Below, piece after piece: positions 1-7,210 of a stretch of DNA of 64,000 nt (the first letter of the stretch is position 1; every line of letters starts with the position of its first letter). The notes under the pieces were generated by a model. That model ran no database searches. It had not been told where the DNA came from and worked only from the letters and a program-made list of their open reading frames with translations. Made by a program: the position numbers and the translations under genes. Source of the DNA: an uncultured Ruminococcus sp. (lineage in GTDB: Bacteria > Bacillota > Clostridia > Oscillospirales > Ruminococcaceae); contig CACWPL010000011.1 in the NCBI GenBank assembly GCA_902762785.1, positions 1-64,000 of the forward strand. The letters are read 5' to 3'.

Positions 1-162
1 GTGCGCGTCATTCCCGCCATCGGTGCTGCTGAAGGCGAAGAACTGGATTTTGGCGGTCTGCTGGGAACCGGCCCCGTCCTCCATGTCAACACAAAATCTC
101 CTGCCAAGATGATGCAGCGCGGCGGAAGAATTCCCGCTCCGGTGCAGAGCCTCAAGAACTAA
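1..162 (+). CDS. UPF0210 (DUF711, PFL-like) family protein, C-terminal end only
   Basis: An open frame runs from base 1 to a TAA at 160-162 and gives the last 53 residues of a protein. The ending, with [19 protein letters not shown] and a final [13 protein letters not shown], matches the conserved C terminus of the UPF0210/DUF711 family, usually about 450 residues. The family is conserved in Firmicutes and archaea; its function is unsettled. The N-terminal part lies outside the window. It prefers GAA and CTG codons, unlike the GAG/CTC style of the genes that follow. Confidence 0.8.
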   Translation: MRVIPAIGAAEGEELDFGGLLGTGPVLHVNTKSPAKMMQRGGRIPAPVQSLKN

Positions 163-168
163 AGCAGC

Positions 169-193
169 AGGCAGCCTGTCTTTCAGGCTGCCT
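169..193 (+). terminator. Intrinsic terminator of the UPF0210 gene
   Basis: A perfect 10-bp stem (AGGCAGCCTG paired with CAGGCTGCCT) with a 5-nt loop starts seven bases after the stop codon and is followed by the T-rich tail GTTTCTC. It is well placed to end the upstream transcript. Confidence 0.8.
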
Positions 194-222
194 GTTTCTC
201 TGCACAAATCCATTGGTAAAAT

Positions 223-477
223 CTATAACTCGTAGAGCGCGCCATTGCCGAATGTCCAATGGCCGCGCTCTGCACCGGCCTCGAAATTCAGCTTGGCAAT
301 CCCAAGATCGATCAGATCGGTCTCCTCCTCCTGCTTTACGACCGCCGACACCAGACCATCCTCATAGATGAAACGCACCGGCTGGCGGTTCATGGCAGAA
401 GGCGCATGGGTCGCTGCCCGGACGCCGTAAACGACCCAGTTCTCAGGCCTGCCGTCGGCTACCAGCATGTCCCGCAC
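223..477 (-). pseudogene. Nitroreductase-family remnant (C-terminal part)
   Basis: An 84-residue frame begins at a GTG and is bounded upstream by a TAG at 493-495. The motif APSAMNRQP, followed by DLGIAKLNFEAGA, is characteristic of the C-terminal half of TM1586-type nitroreductases, which bind FMN and are usually 200-270 residues long. The N-terminal flavin-binding half is missing and was not found in the other upstream frames. No good ribosome binding site precedes the GTG. I infer a decayed gene, although a short expressed protein cannot be excluded. Confidence 0.55.
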
Positions 478-587
478 TTTTTTTCAATACCCTACGATCA
501 AATATGTAAAAAAATTTATCGGCGCCTCTCACCGCCGCTCTCCTTGCCTGCCGCGGACATGCGGGGACATTTTTTGAGACAGGGGGC

Positions 588-616
588 TTGCATTTTTTTC
601 GATAATTTTGTATAAT
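588..616 (+). promoter_or_regulatory. Promoter of pheA
   Basis: TTGCAT at 588-593 and TATAAT at 611-616 are separated by 17 nt. A compact inverted repeat (CCGTCCG/CGGACGG, 636-651) lies in the presumed leader. No T-box or peptide-type attenuator is visible between promoter and start codon. Confidence 0.75.
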
Positions 617-681
617 GTTAGTGAAGATGAGAGATCCGTCCGCACGGACGGTCATCCGAACGAACGATAAGGAGGATCGGC

Positions 682-1818
682 ATGGATCTGACCGAACTGC
701 GTCAGGGCATCAATGCCCTCGACGACACCATCCAAAATGCCTTCAACGAGCGCATGGCGCTCTGCAAGGAGGTCGCACGCTACAAGCAGGAGAACGGCCT
801 GCCCGTGTTCCAGAACGGGCGCGAGCGGGAGATCATCGACAAGATCCGCTCACGCGCGCCGGAGGGCCTCGAGGAGCCGTCCGCGCTGCTGTTCCAGACG
901 ATGATGGAGATCAGCAAGTACCTGCAATACCGCGAGCTCCACAAGGAGCCCAAGCCCTATGTGTTCGCCCCGCTCGTGCTCTCCCCTGACTCGGTCGCGT
1001 GCCAGGGCACGGCCGGTGCGAACGCGGAGACCGCCGCCAAGCAGATCTTCGGAGAGGCTTGTACGCCCGTGTTCCTGCCGACGTTCGAGGACGTGTTCGC
1101 GGCGGTGCAGGCGGGAGACGTCGAGTTCGGCATCGTGCCGGTGCAGAACTCCAACGCGGGCAGCGTCGTGCAGGCGTATGACCTCATGGGCGAACACGAT
1201 TTCTACATCGCTCGGACGACGGTCGTCGAGATCACGAACTGCCTCGCCGTCAAGCCCGGGACGCGCCTCGAGGACGTGCGGGACGTCTATTCCCACCCGC
1301 AGGCGCTCGCGCAGTGCTCGAAGTTCCTCTCCCGCCACGGCCTGACGCCCCATGCCTACAGCAACACCGCCACCGCCGCCGCGATGGTCGCCGCTGCGGA
1401 CGAGCCGCTCGGTGCTGTCTGCTCCGAGGGGTGCGCGGCGCTCCACGGGCTCACCATCCTGCGCGACCACATCTCCGACTATGTGCCCAATTACACGCGC
1501 TTTTTCTGCATCACCAAGGACCTGCGCGTCGCCGAGGACGCCGACCGGATCACCGTGATGCTGAGCCTGCCGCATGAGGAGGGCTCGCTGCACCGCCTGC
1601 TGAGCAAGTTCGTCATGGGCGGGATGAACCTCCTCAAGCTCGAGAGCCGTCCCATCCGCAACGGGAGCTTCGAGGTCATCTTCTATCTCGATTTCAGCGG
1701 GAACATCCACGATCCCTCCGTGAGCGCACTGCTCTCCGACCTCGCGGAGAACTTGGAGTATTTCAAGTTCCTCGGCAATTACGGCACGGACATGCTCGGC
1801 GGGGCGGCGCGGTCTTAA
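682..1818 (+). CDS. pheA: Bifunctional chorismate mutase / prephenate dehydratase (P-protein)
   Basis: 378 residues. Residues 1-85 form an AroQ-type chorismate mutase domain (MDLTELRQGINALDDTI). Residues about 100-280 are prephenate dehydratase, with GIVPVQNSNAGSV, the SHPQALAQC motif and the catalytic TRF triplet in NYTRFFCI. Residues about 290-370 are an ACT domain with ESRPIR, which binds phenylalanine for feedback inhibition in this family. The protein converts chorismate to phenylpyruvate. AAGGAGG at 669-675 sets the ATG start. It is monocistronic: an imperfect hairpin follows and the next gene has its own promoter. Confidence 0.95.
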   Translation: MDLTELRQGINALDDTIQNAFNERMALCKEVARYKQENGLPVFQNGREREIIDKIRSRAPEGLEEPSALLFQTMMEISKYLQYRELHKEPKPYVFAPLVLSPDSVACQGTAGANAETAAKQIFGEACTPVFLPTFEDVFAAVQAGDVEFGIVPVQNSNAGSVVQAYDLMGEHDFYIARTTVVEITNCLAVKPGTRLEDVRDVYSHPQALAQCSKFLSRHGLTPHAYSNTATAAAMVAAADEPLGAVCSEGCAALHGLTILRDHISDYVPNYTRFFCITKDLRVAEDADRITVMLSLPHEEGSLHRLLSKFVMGGMNLLKLESRPIRNGSFEVIFYLDFSGNIHDPSVSALLSDLAENLEYFKFLGNYGTDMLGGAARS

Positions 1819-1852
1819 AACGACGGCAGTCGAAAAACGACGCCTGTCGTTT
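1818..1852 (+). terminator. Imperfect terminator-like hairpin after pheA
   Basis: AAACGAC at 1818-1824 pairs with GTCGTTT at 1846-1852 across an interrupted inner stem, followed by CTC. The T-tract is part of the stem, so termination strength is uncertain. Confidence 0.45.
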
Positions 1853-1906
1853 CTCGGCGGGACGGTCTTGTCATGATTCTGTAAGAAACTTGCAAGAAGC
1901 TCGTTA

Positions 1907-1935
1907 TTGATTTTTGTGCTGCTTTATGGTATGAT
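1907..1935 (+). promoter_or_regulatory. Promoter of the PP2C phosphatase gene
   Basis: TTGATT at 1907-1912 and TATGAT at 1930-1935 with a 17-nt spacer; the -10 is preceded by TGG, giving the extended form. Confidence 0.65.
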
Positions 1936-2004
1936 GATGATAGACCAGTGTCGCCTTTCGGATGACGATACACGAAACGAACCTATCACACTTCGAGGTG
2001 GAAC

Positions 2005-2769
2005 ATGTACTTATGCTGCGCTATCACTGACCAGGGCACCCGTCCGCACAACGAGGACGCGCTGCTCATCCATAAGACCGTCCTGACCGAGGGCTTGACC
2101 GAGATCCGCCTGCAAGCGCCGTTCTTGGCCGGTGTGGCCGACGGTGTCTCCGGCGAGGCTGCCGGCGAGCTGGCCTCCTATACCTGCATGGAGATGCTGC
2201 GCGAGACCAATTTCTCGAGCCGTACCGACATGGACGAGGTCCTGAACAGCATCCACCAGACCCTCTGCCAGCGCGGTGCCGAGGACGGCGACAGCGAGAA
2301 CATGCAGACCACCCTCTGCGCGGTCGGCATCGACGAGGAGGAGCGGATCCACACGATCAATGTCGGTGATTCGCGGCTCTATCGCTATCGCAACGGCCTG
2401 CTCCAGCAGCTCTCCCGCGACCAGTCCCTCGTGCAGATGCTCTATGAGGAGGGCTCGATCACCAAGCTCGAGCGCGAGACCCACAAGCAGAAGAACATCA
2501 TCTTCCCTGTCCTCGGGAATCTGCGCTCCATGCCCATCTTCGACATCCAGGCGCATGACGAGACGGTCGCGTTCGGCGATGTGCTGCTCCTCTGCTCGGA
2601 CGGCCTCTCGGACTACGTCTCCACGCCCGAGATGGAGGAGATCCTCGCGATGCCTAAGCCCTTCGTCCGCCGGCTCCAGCTCCTGACCGACCTCGCCCTC
2701 GAGAACGGCAGCACCGATAACATCACCGTCCTCGGGATCACCAAGCTCCAGGACGAGAAACGCCGCTGA
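2005..2769 (+). CDS. PP2C-family protein serine/threonine phosphatase
   Basis: 254 residues, a single PP2C (PPM) domain with no membrane segment. Metal-binding and catalytic signatures appear in order: TDQGTRPHNEDA (about 8-19), AGVADGVSGEA, NVGDSRLYRYRNG, CSDGLSDYV and STDNITVL near the C terminus. Bacterial members of this size (PrpC/Stp-like) usually reverse Hanks-type kinase phosphorylation, but no kinase gene is adjacent, so its partner is unknown. AGGTGG lies upstream of the ATG. The gene has its own promoter and terminator. Confidence 0.9.
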   Translation: MYLCCAITDQGTRPHNEDALLIHKTVLTEGLTEIRLQAPFLAGVADGVSGEAAGELASYTCMEMLRETNFSSRTDMDEVLNSIHQTLCQRGAEDGDSENMQTTLCAVGIDEEERIHTINVGDSRLYRYRNGLLQQLSRDQSLVQMLYEEGSITKLERETHKQKNIIFPVLGNLRSMPIFDIQAHDETVAFGDVLLLCSDGLSDYVSTPEMEEILAMPKPFVRRLQLLTDLALENGSTDNITVLGITKLQDEKRR

Positions 2770-2794
2770 TACGCGCTTTTTTCAATGACGCGGC

Positions 2795-2822
2795 ACCGTC
2801 CCCTGCGGCCGCCGGGGGCGGT
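2795..2822 (+). terminator. Terminator after the PP2C gene
   Basis: A 9-bp stem (ACCGTCCCC with GGGGGCGGT, one G-T pair) with a 10-nt loop is followed by CTCTTC. Confidence 0.55.
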
Positions 2823-2870
2823 CTCTTCGGGGCGGCGGGGAGAAAAATGTCGTTTTTTGCGTGTCACCCC

Positions 2871-2899
2871 TTGACGATCGGCGAAGATCGTGGTATAAT
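2871..2899 (+). promoter_or_regulatory. Promoter of tRNA-Lys
   Basis: TTGACG at 2871-2876 and TATAAT at 2894-2899, 17-nt spacer, with TGG before the -10. It ends 10 bases before the tRNA, so the precursor should have a very short 5' leader. Confidence 0.85.
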
Positions 2900-2909
2900 A
2901 GTAAAAGTT

Positions 2910-2982
2910 GAGATATTAGCTCAGTCGGTAGAGCACACGCCTTTTAAGCGTGGGGTCGTGGGTTCAAGCCCCACATATCTCA
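2910..2982 (+). tRNA. tRNA-Lys (anticodon UUU)
   Basis: A 73-nt cloverleaf: acceptor stem GAGATAT/ATATCTC with discriminator A, D arm GCTC/GAGC, anticodon stem CACGC/GCGTG with loop CTTTTAA (anticodon TTT), variable loop GGGTC, and T arm GTGGG-TTCAAGC-CCCAC. CCA is not encoded; the next bases are CTG. It has its own promoter and a strong terminator, so it is a single-gene transcription unit. Confidence 0.97.
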
Positions 2983-2989
2983 CTGTATA

Positions 2990-3020
2990 CGCCCTCTCTG
3001 TGATCGGAGAGGGCGTTTTT
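2990..3020 (+). terminator. Intrinsic terminator of tRNA-Lys
   Basis: A perfect 9-bp stem (CGCCCTCTC/GAGAGGGCG) with an 8-nt loop followed directly by TTTTT. Confidence 0.9.
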
Positions 3021-3108
3021 ATCTGCATGATCGAACGCCGCCGCGCGGCCTCCCATCTCCTGCTGCAAGACCCAAAGACCACCCACACAGGACCATAGGA
3101 GGCATATT

Positions 3109-4236
3109 ATGAAACAGTATCACACTTTCGACGACATGATCTGGGACCGCATCGAGAACGGCGAGGCGCTCCCCACCGGATGCCGCTGCATCTACGACTT
3201 CGGCGCTGCCGGTGACGGCGTGACCGATGACACCCAGGCGCTCCAGGCAGCGGCGACCTGCGGCGAGACCGTCTGGTTCCCTGCCGGCATCTACCTTCTG
3301 CGCGGCGCGCTCGAGGGCGGCGCGGTGGTGCGCTGGATCGGCGTCCACGAGTCCAGCATCATCCGCCTCGAGCCGCACGAGGCGATGCGCCGCAAGGGGT
3401 ACGAGGGCGGCACCGTCTTCACGAACACCATGCTCACCATGCGGAGGGGCTCTGCGCTCTCCCTGCGCTCCCTGCGGTTTGATGCCAATAAAGAGGCGTT
3501 CGATGCGGATGCGGGCGGATATGGCACCACGCGCCATGACCATACGGTCTGTGTCGAGGTGTTCGGCGGCGCGCGCGTCACCCTCAAGGACTGCACCTTC
3601 ACCAACGCCTTGATCGAGGGCGTCTACATCGACCGCACGCCGGATGTCTTCATCACGGGATGCCGTTTCCATCACAACGGCTTCTGGCGCGAGGACGCCA
3701 GCGGCATCCAGATCTCGACGATGCGCGATCCTGACACGCACATCCGGCTCTATGACTGCGCCTTCGATGAGAACGGCTTCAACGGTCTGCTCCTCAACGA
3801 TGTCGAGCACGTCACGGCCTCGGACATCACCTGCCACGGCAACGGCTTTGACGGCATCGCCTTCTGGGGCGGGTCGTCCCGGTGCAGCCTCGAGCGGATC
3901 ACGCTGACGGAGGACCGAGGGGCGCTCTACTTCGGCCGCGGCTACACGCCGGTGCAGGACAATGCGAAATACTATGCCGGGATGCCTGTCTGCAAGGACA
4001 TCAGCATCCGCGGTCTCGTGACCGAGGGGAACGGCTTCGGCATCTGCTGGGGCTGTGCCGAGGACATCAAGATCGACGGCTGGTACGGCCGTGATGCGTA
4101 TGTCCACCGGCTCTACTACCTCGGTGCGGAGCGCCCCGTGACTGCCGTCATCTCCGGCGCCGACCTCGCACCGTCGGAGGGCTTTCTGCACGATGAGTGC
4201 GATGCGCCGGATCTCTTCCAGGTCTTCGTCTGCTGA
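3109..4236 (+). CDS. Right-handed parallel beta-helix protein (pectate lyase 3-like)
   Basis: 375 residues. DFGAAGDGVTDDTQAL near residue 30 is the hallmark opening of the Pectate_lyase_3 / glycosyl hydrolase 28-like beta-helix. Successive turns with N-G and D-C-x-F patterns follow (DCTFTNALIEGVY, GCRFHHNGFW, DCAFDENGFNG, ITCHGNGFDG), typical of stacked coils. No signal peptide, transmembrane segment or anchor is visible, so it appears cytoplasmic or is exported by an unknown route. The substrate cannot be assigned. An AGGAGG site precedes the ATG; no clear promoter lies between it and the tRNA terminator. Confidence 0.8.
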   Translation: MKQYHTFDDMIWDRIENGEALPTGCRCIYDFGAAGDGVTDDTQALQAAATCGETVWFPAGIYLLRGALEGGAVVRWIGVHESSIIRLEPHEAMRRKGYEGGTVFTNTMLTMRRGSALSLRSLRFDANKEAFDADAGGYGTTRHDHTVCVEVFGGARVTLKDCTFTNALIEGVYIDRTPDVFITGCRFHHNGFWREDASGIQISTMRDPDTHIRLYDCAFDENGFNGLLLNDVEHVTASDITCHGNGFDGIAFWGGSSRCSLERITLTEDRGALYFGRGYTPVQDNAKYYAGMPVCKDISIRGLVTEGNGFGICWGCAEDIKIDGWYGRDAYVHRLYYLGAERPVTAVISGADLAPSEGFLHDECDAPDLFQVFVC

Positions 4237-4239
4237 TGA

Positions 4240-4268
4240 GATGCCCCCGGGTCCGTCCCGGGGGCATC
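4240..4268 (+). terminator. Hairpin terminator after the beta-helix gene
   Basis: A perfect 12-bp GC-rich stem (GATGCCCCCGGG and its complement) with a 5-nt loop, followed by CTTGAATC. The T-tract is weak but the stem is strong and placed just after the stop codon. Confidence 0.7.
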
Positions 4269-4315
4269 CTTGAATCGGTACACAAGTCTGTCACCAAAAA
4301 AACGCACGCCATCCA

Positions 4316-4344
4316 TTGATTTTTTCCACACGGCGTGGTATAAT
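4316..4344 (+). promoter_or_regulatory. Promoter of the TVP38/lipid kinase operon
   Basis: TTGATT at 4316-4321 and TATAAT at 4339-4344 with a 17-nt spacer and an extended -10 (TGG before TATAAT). Confidence 0.8.
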
Positions 4345-4367
4345 GGAGACAGGAGGTGATAGAGGCG

Positions 4368-5057
4368 ATGAGAGCCGACAAGAAACGTATCATCCGCATC
4401 GCGCTGTATGTCCTATTGGGCGCAGCAGCGGTCTTTCTGACGATCCGCTATGTGATCCCCTATTCCCGCGCGCTCCTGACGGAGGCAGGGCGGGAGGCGC
4501 TGTGTGCGCGTGTCGAGCGCTTCGGGATATGGGCGCCGCTCGTGTTCACTGCATTGATGGCGCTCCAGATCGTGATCGCGATCATCCCCGGCGGGCCGCT
4601 CGAGCTCGTGGGCGGGATGCTGTTCGGCTCTGCGCTCGGCCTCGTCTGCACGGTGACGGGCGCGCTCGTGGGGTCGTTCGCGGTCTATTGGCTCGTCAAG
4701 CTCTTCGGGCGGCCGCTCGTGGAGATCATGGTGCCGGAGGACAAGCTCGACCGGCTCCATGCGCTTTTGGATGAGGACAAGCTCGAGCTATGGGTGTTCA
4801 TCCTCTTTTTGATCCCCGGCATCCCGAAGGATCTGCTCACCTATCTCGTGCCGCTCACCAGCATCCGCGGGAAGCAGTTCCTGCTTTTGTCGAACCTTGG
4901 GCGTTTTCCCTCGCTCGCTGCATCCGTCCTCATCGGGGATAGCCTGTCGGATGGGCGCTATTGGCTCACCATCGTGATCTGTGCCGTGGCAGCGGTCGCG
5001 GCGTTCATCGGCTATCGTGTCAAACATCATCTGACAAAGGAGCGTCATCCATCATGA
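4368..5057 (+). CDS. TVP38/TMEM64 (VTT-domain) membrane protein
   Basis: 229 residues with about five to six hydrophobic segments. The VTT/SNARE-associated signature is clear: IIPGGPLELVGGMLFG in the first re-entrant region and LFLIPGIPKDLLTYLVPLTS followed by NLGRFPS in the second. The family includes DedA/TMEM41-type lipid scramblases and transporters. An in-frame GTG at 4356 overlaps the AGGAGGTGAT site (4351-4360), so the ATG at 4368, seven bases after it, is the better start. Its stop overlaps the next gene (ATGA), so the two are translationally coupled; both act on membrane lipids. Confidence 0.85.
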   Translation: MRADKKRIIRIALYVLLGAAAVFLTIRYVIPYSRALLTEAGREALCARVERFGIWAPLVFTALMALQIVIAIIPGGPLELVGGMLFGSALGLVCTVTGALVGSFAVYWLVKLFGRPLVEIMVPEDKLDRLHALLDEDKLELWVFILFLIPGIPKDLLTYLVPLTSIRGKQFLLLSNLGRFPSLAASVLIGDSLSDGRYWLTIVICAVAAVAAFIGYRVKHHLTKERHPS

Positions 5058-5992
5058 AAAACCTGTATTATATCTGCAATCTACTCGCCGGGAAGGCCGA
5101 GATGGCGTCGCATCTGAGCCTTGTCATCGACAAGCTCACGAAGGCCGGATTCGAGGTCACCATCCATCCCACCCAGGCGCCGCAGGACGCGACCCGGATG
5201 GCCGCCCTTGCCGCCGATTCCGGCAAATACGACTACATGCTCTGCTCCGGCGGTGACGGCACCCTCAACGAGACGCTCACCGGCCTCATGCAGGCAAAGC
5301 GGCACATCCCGCTCGGCTACATCCCGTGCGGGTCGGTCAATGATTTTGCGCGCAGCATCGGCATCCCGCGCGACATCCCCGCAGCGGTCGACGCGGTACT
5401 CGACAGCCGTCCGCGGCGCTTTGACCTCGGGACGGTGAACGGCCGCGTCTTCAACTACATCGCCGCCTTCGGTGCCTTCACGGACGTCTCCTACGAGACG
5501 CCGCAGTCCGCCAAGAACGTGATCGGGCCGGTCGCGTATTTCCTCAATGCCGCGACCAAGCTGCCGAACATCCGCCCCTATCCCATGCGCGTGACCATCG
5601 ACGGGCAGGTGTTCGAGGACAGCTTCATCTTCGGCATGGTCACGAACGCCGCCTCAGTGGGGGGCGTGCTGGACATCAATGATTTCCAGTTCGATGACGG
5701 CTCCTTCGAGATCACCCTCATCAAGCAGCCGGACAGCGCCCTCGACCTGCGCAGTACCGTTCGATTCCTGCGCGACATCCACGAGATCGGCGAGAACGAG
5801 AACGTCATCTGCCTGCGCGGCTCGGACATCACCATCGAGGTCCTCGAGGACGTGCAGGTGCCGTGGACGGTCGACGGCGAATACCTCGAGAACAGCTCCG
5901 TCTTCCACATCATCGACCACCAGCAGGCCGTGTCCCTCCTCGTGCCGCACTCCTTCGTCGGGACGGCGTTCTTCCAGGAGCCGGAGGAGTGA
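5054..5992 (+). CDS. YegS/BmrU-family lipid (diacylglycerol) kinase
   Basis: 312 residues. The DAGK catalytic domain shows SGGDGTLNETLTGLM, the nucleotide-binding loop, followed by IPCGSVNDFARSIGIP; the usual GT of PxGTxNDFAR is GS here. The C-terminal beta-sandwich carries NAASVGG and PWTVDGEY. The family phosphorylates diacylglycerol or related lipids at the membrane, returning the diacylglycerol released by envelope polymer synthesis to phosphatidate. The ATG at 5054 overlaps the previous stop and is served by AAGGAG at 5037-5042. Confidence 0.9.
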   Translation: MKNLYYICNLLAGKAEMASHLSLVIDKLTKAGFEVTIHPTQAPQDATRMAALAADSGKYDYMLCSGGDGTLNETLTGLMQAKRHIPLGYIPCGSVNDFARSIGIPRDIPAAVDAVLDSRPRRFDLGTVNGRVFNYIAAFGAFTDVSYETPQSAKNVIGPVAYFLNAATKLPNIRPYPMRVTIDGQVFEDSFIFGMVTNAASVGGVLDINDFQFDDGSFEITLIKQPDSALDLRSTVRFLRDIHEIGENENVICLRGSDITIEVLEDVQVPWTVDGEYLENSSVFHIIDHQQAVSLLVPHSFVGTAFFQEPEE

Positions 5993-6013
5993 ACGCTCCA
6001 AAGACATGAGAAA

Positions 6014-6041
6014 CGAGCCCTTGCAGCGATGCAGGGGCTCG
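6014..6041. terminator. GCGA-tetraloop hairpin, copy 1 of a duplicated terminator
   Basis: A 12-bp stem with one G-T pair and a GCGA loop. Its T-rich side (GTTTCTC) faces leftward, so it may end the leftward CobW transcript. About 26 bases are nearly identical to the hairpin at 6180-6207. Confidence 0.65.
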
Positions 6042-6054
6042 TAGTCTGTCAAAA

Positions 6055-6175
6055 AGTCGTTTTTCTAGGCGACTTCTCCCCACCCCCCTGCCCCCCGCCC
6101 CCAGGGGCGGGGGGAGAAAATGGCGGCCCTGCGGGCCGCCGCCGCTTTTTCCGCCGCCTTACGGCGGCGGTACAA
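6055..6175. repeat. GC-rich multi-hairpin element between duplicated terminators
   Basis: About 120 bases with three consecutive inverted repeats: C-tract/G-tract (around 6074-6117), GGCGGCCC/GGGCCGCC (6122-6140) and CCGCCGCC/GGCGGCGG (6151-6170). No ORF or ribosome site fits. It resembles dispersed structured repeats common in GC-rich Clostridia. Flanking by two near-identical terminators suggests insertion or duplication in the gap between two convergent genes. Confidence 0.55.
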
Positions 6176-6179
6176 GCTG

Positions 6180-6211
6180 AGAGCCCTTGCAGCGATGCGG
6201 GGGCTCTTTTT
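6180..6211 (+). terminator. GCGA-tetraloop terminator, copy 2
   Basis: AGAGCCCTTGCA pairs fully with TGCGGGGGCTCT (two G-T pairs) around a GCGA loop, followed by TTTTT (6207-6211). It is oriented to end the rightward lipid kinase transcript. Confidence 0.8.
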
Positions 6212-6220
6212 GATACCGAT

Positions 6221-7189
6221 TCAGATGGAGACGTACTCCGGGTCGGTGTTGACCTGGCGGAAGGCGGCGTCGAGGCGGGGGAAGTCGAGGTCGTCACCGA
6301 TGACGATGAGGACGGCCTGCCCCTCGGGGATGGGGTCTAGCGCGACGGTCTCGCCCACGGCGTTGAGCTTGAGACGCCCGCCGTCTGCCGCGGGGAGACA
6401 CCCCTTGATCCGGTAGACGCGGCCATAGGCGGGATCATGCAGCATGTCCGTGACGAGGGGGACGATCTGCGCCTCCGGGATGGCGATGTGCATGAAGTAA
6501 TGCACCCCCGCACGCAGCGCGTCGATGCTGTAGCGCTTAACATAGCGGGCGCCGCGGTAGCTGGCGTGCGCGAGGGCGTCGAGGTCGGCGGCGGTCAGGG
6601 AGTCCCAGGGCTTGGCGAGGACGTCTCGCTCGGTGAACTGCCGGTCGCACGCGATGTCCGCGAGGGCGGCGTTCAGGCGCGTGAGCACGCGGTCCCGGTC
6701 GCCGTCGGGGTCGGTGCCGACCTTGCTGAGGATGAGCTTGCCGCTGCACGCGGCCTCGGAGGCGAAGAGATAGGCCATCTGCGGGGAGAGGTCGTCCTCC
6801 TGGGTCGCGTCCAAAATGGTCAGGATGCTGCCGATGGTGAACCAGCGGTCGAGGGGGGACGTGTAGAGCGTGTCGAAGAACTCGTCCATATCGAAGATGC
6901 CGGACGGCTCGACGATGACGCGGTCGAGGTGCTGCATCCCGAGGGCGATGAGCTGGGTCTTGAAGCGGCGCCGGTGGCAGTCGGAGTCGCCGCCGCCGGA
7001 GACCATCTCGATCTGGCAGCGGTCGCTCTTCAGTCCCCGCAGGAGCGCGACGTCCACATTGACGGCGCCGAAGTCGTTCTCCAGGATGGCGATGCGCTCG
7101 CCGCGGTCGAGGCAGGCCTGGGCGTAGCGCAGCAAAAAGGTCGTTTTCCCGGCGCCCAGGAGGCCGGTCACGAGGTCGATCTGGGTCAT
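6221..7189 (-). CDS. CobW/COG0523-family GTP-binding protein, atypical metal motif
   Basis: 322 residues. GLLGAGKTTFLLR at the N terminus is the P-loop, ENDFGAVNVD the switch region and VEPSGIFD the Walker-B-adjacent motif of COG0523 G3E GTPases. A CobW C-terminal domain follows. Two hallmarks differ: the CxCC metal site expected after the SGG segment reads GGGDSDCHRRRF, keeping one Cys plus a His, and the NKxD guanine motif reads SKVGTD. Members normally deliver zinc, cobalt or nickel to target proteins, so the metal or nucleotide preference may differ. It is cotranscribed with the 243-aa gene upstream. Confidence 0.8.
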   Translation of the reverse strand: MTQIDLVTGLLGAGKTTFLLRYAQACLDRGERIAILENDFGAVNVDVALLRGLKSDRCQIEMVSGGGDSDCHRRRFKTQLIALGMQHLDRVIVEPSGIFDMDEFFDTLYTSPLDRWFTIGSILTILDATQEDDLSPQMAYLFASEAACSGKLILSKVGTDPDGDRDRVLTRLNAALADIACDRQFTERDVLAKPWDSLTAADLDALAHASYRGARYVKRYSIDALRAGVHYFMHIAIPEAQIVPLVTDMLHDPAYGRVYRIKGCLPAADGGRLKLNAVGETVALDPIPEGQAVLIVIGDDLDFPRLDAAFRQVNTDPEYVSI

Positions 7190-7210
7190 GTGTCCCCTTC
7201 TTTCTATCAG

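Noticed and set aside
617-681. Possible T-box or attenuator upstream of pheA
   Set aside because: Only about 65 leader bases with one small inverted repeat; no T-box sequence, Phe codon run or alternative terminator.
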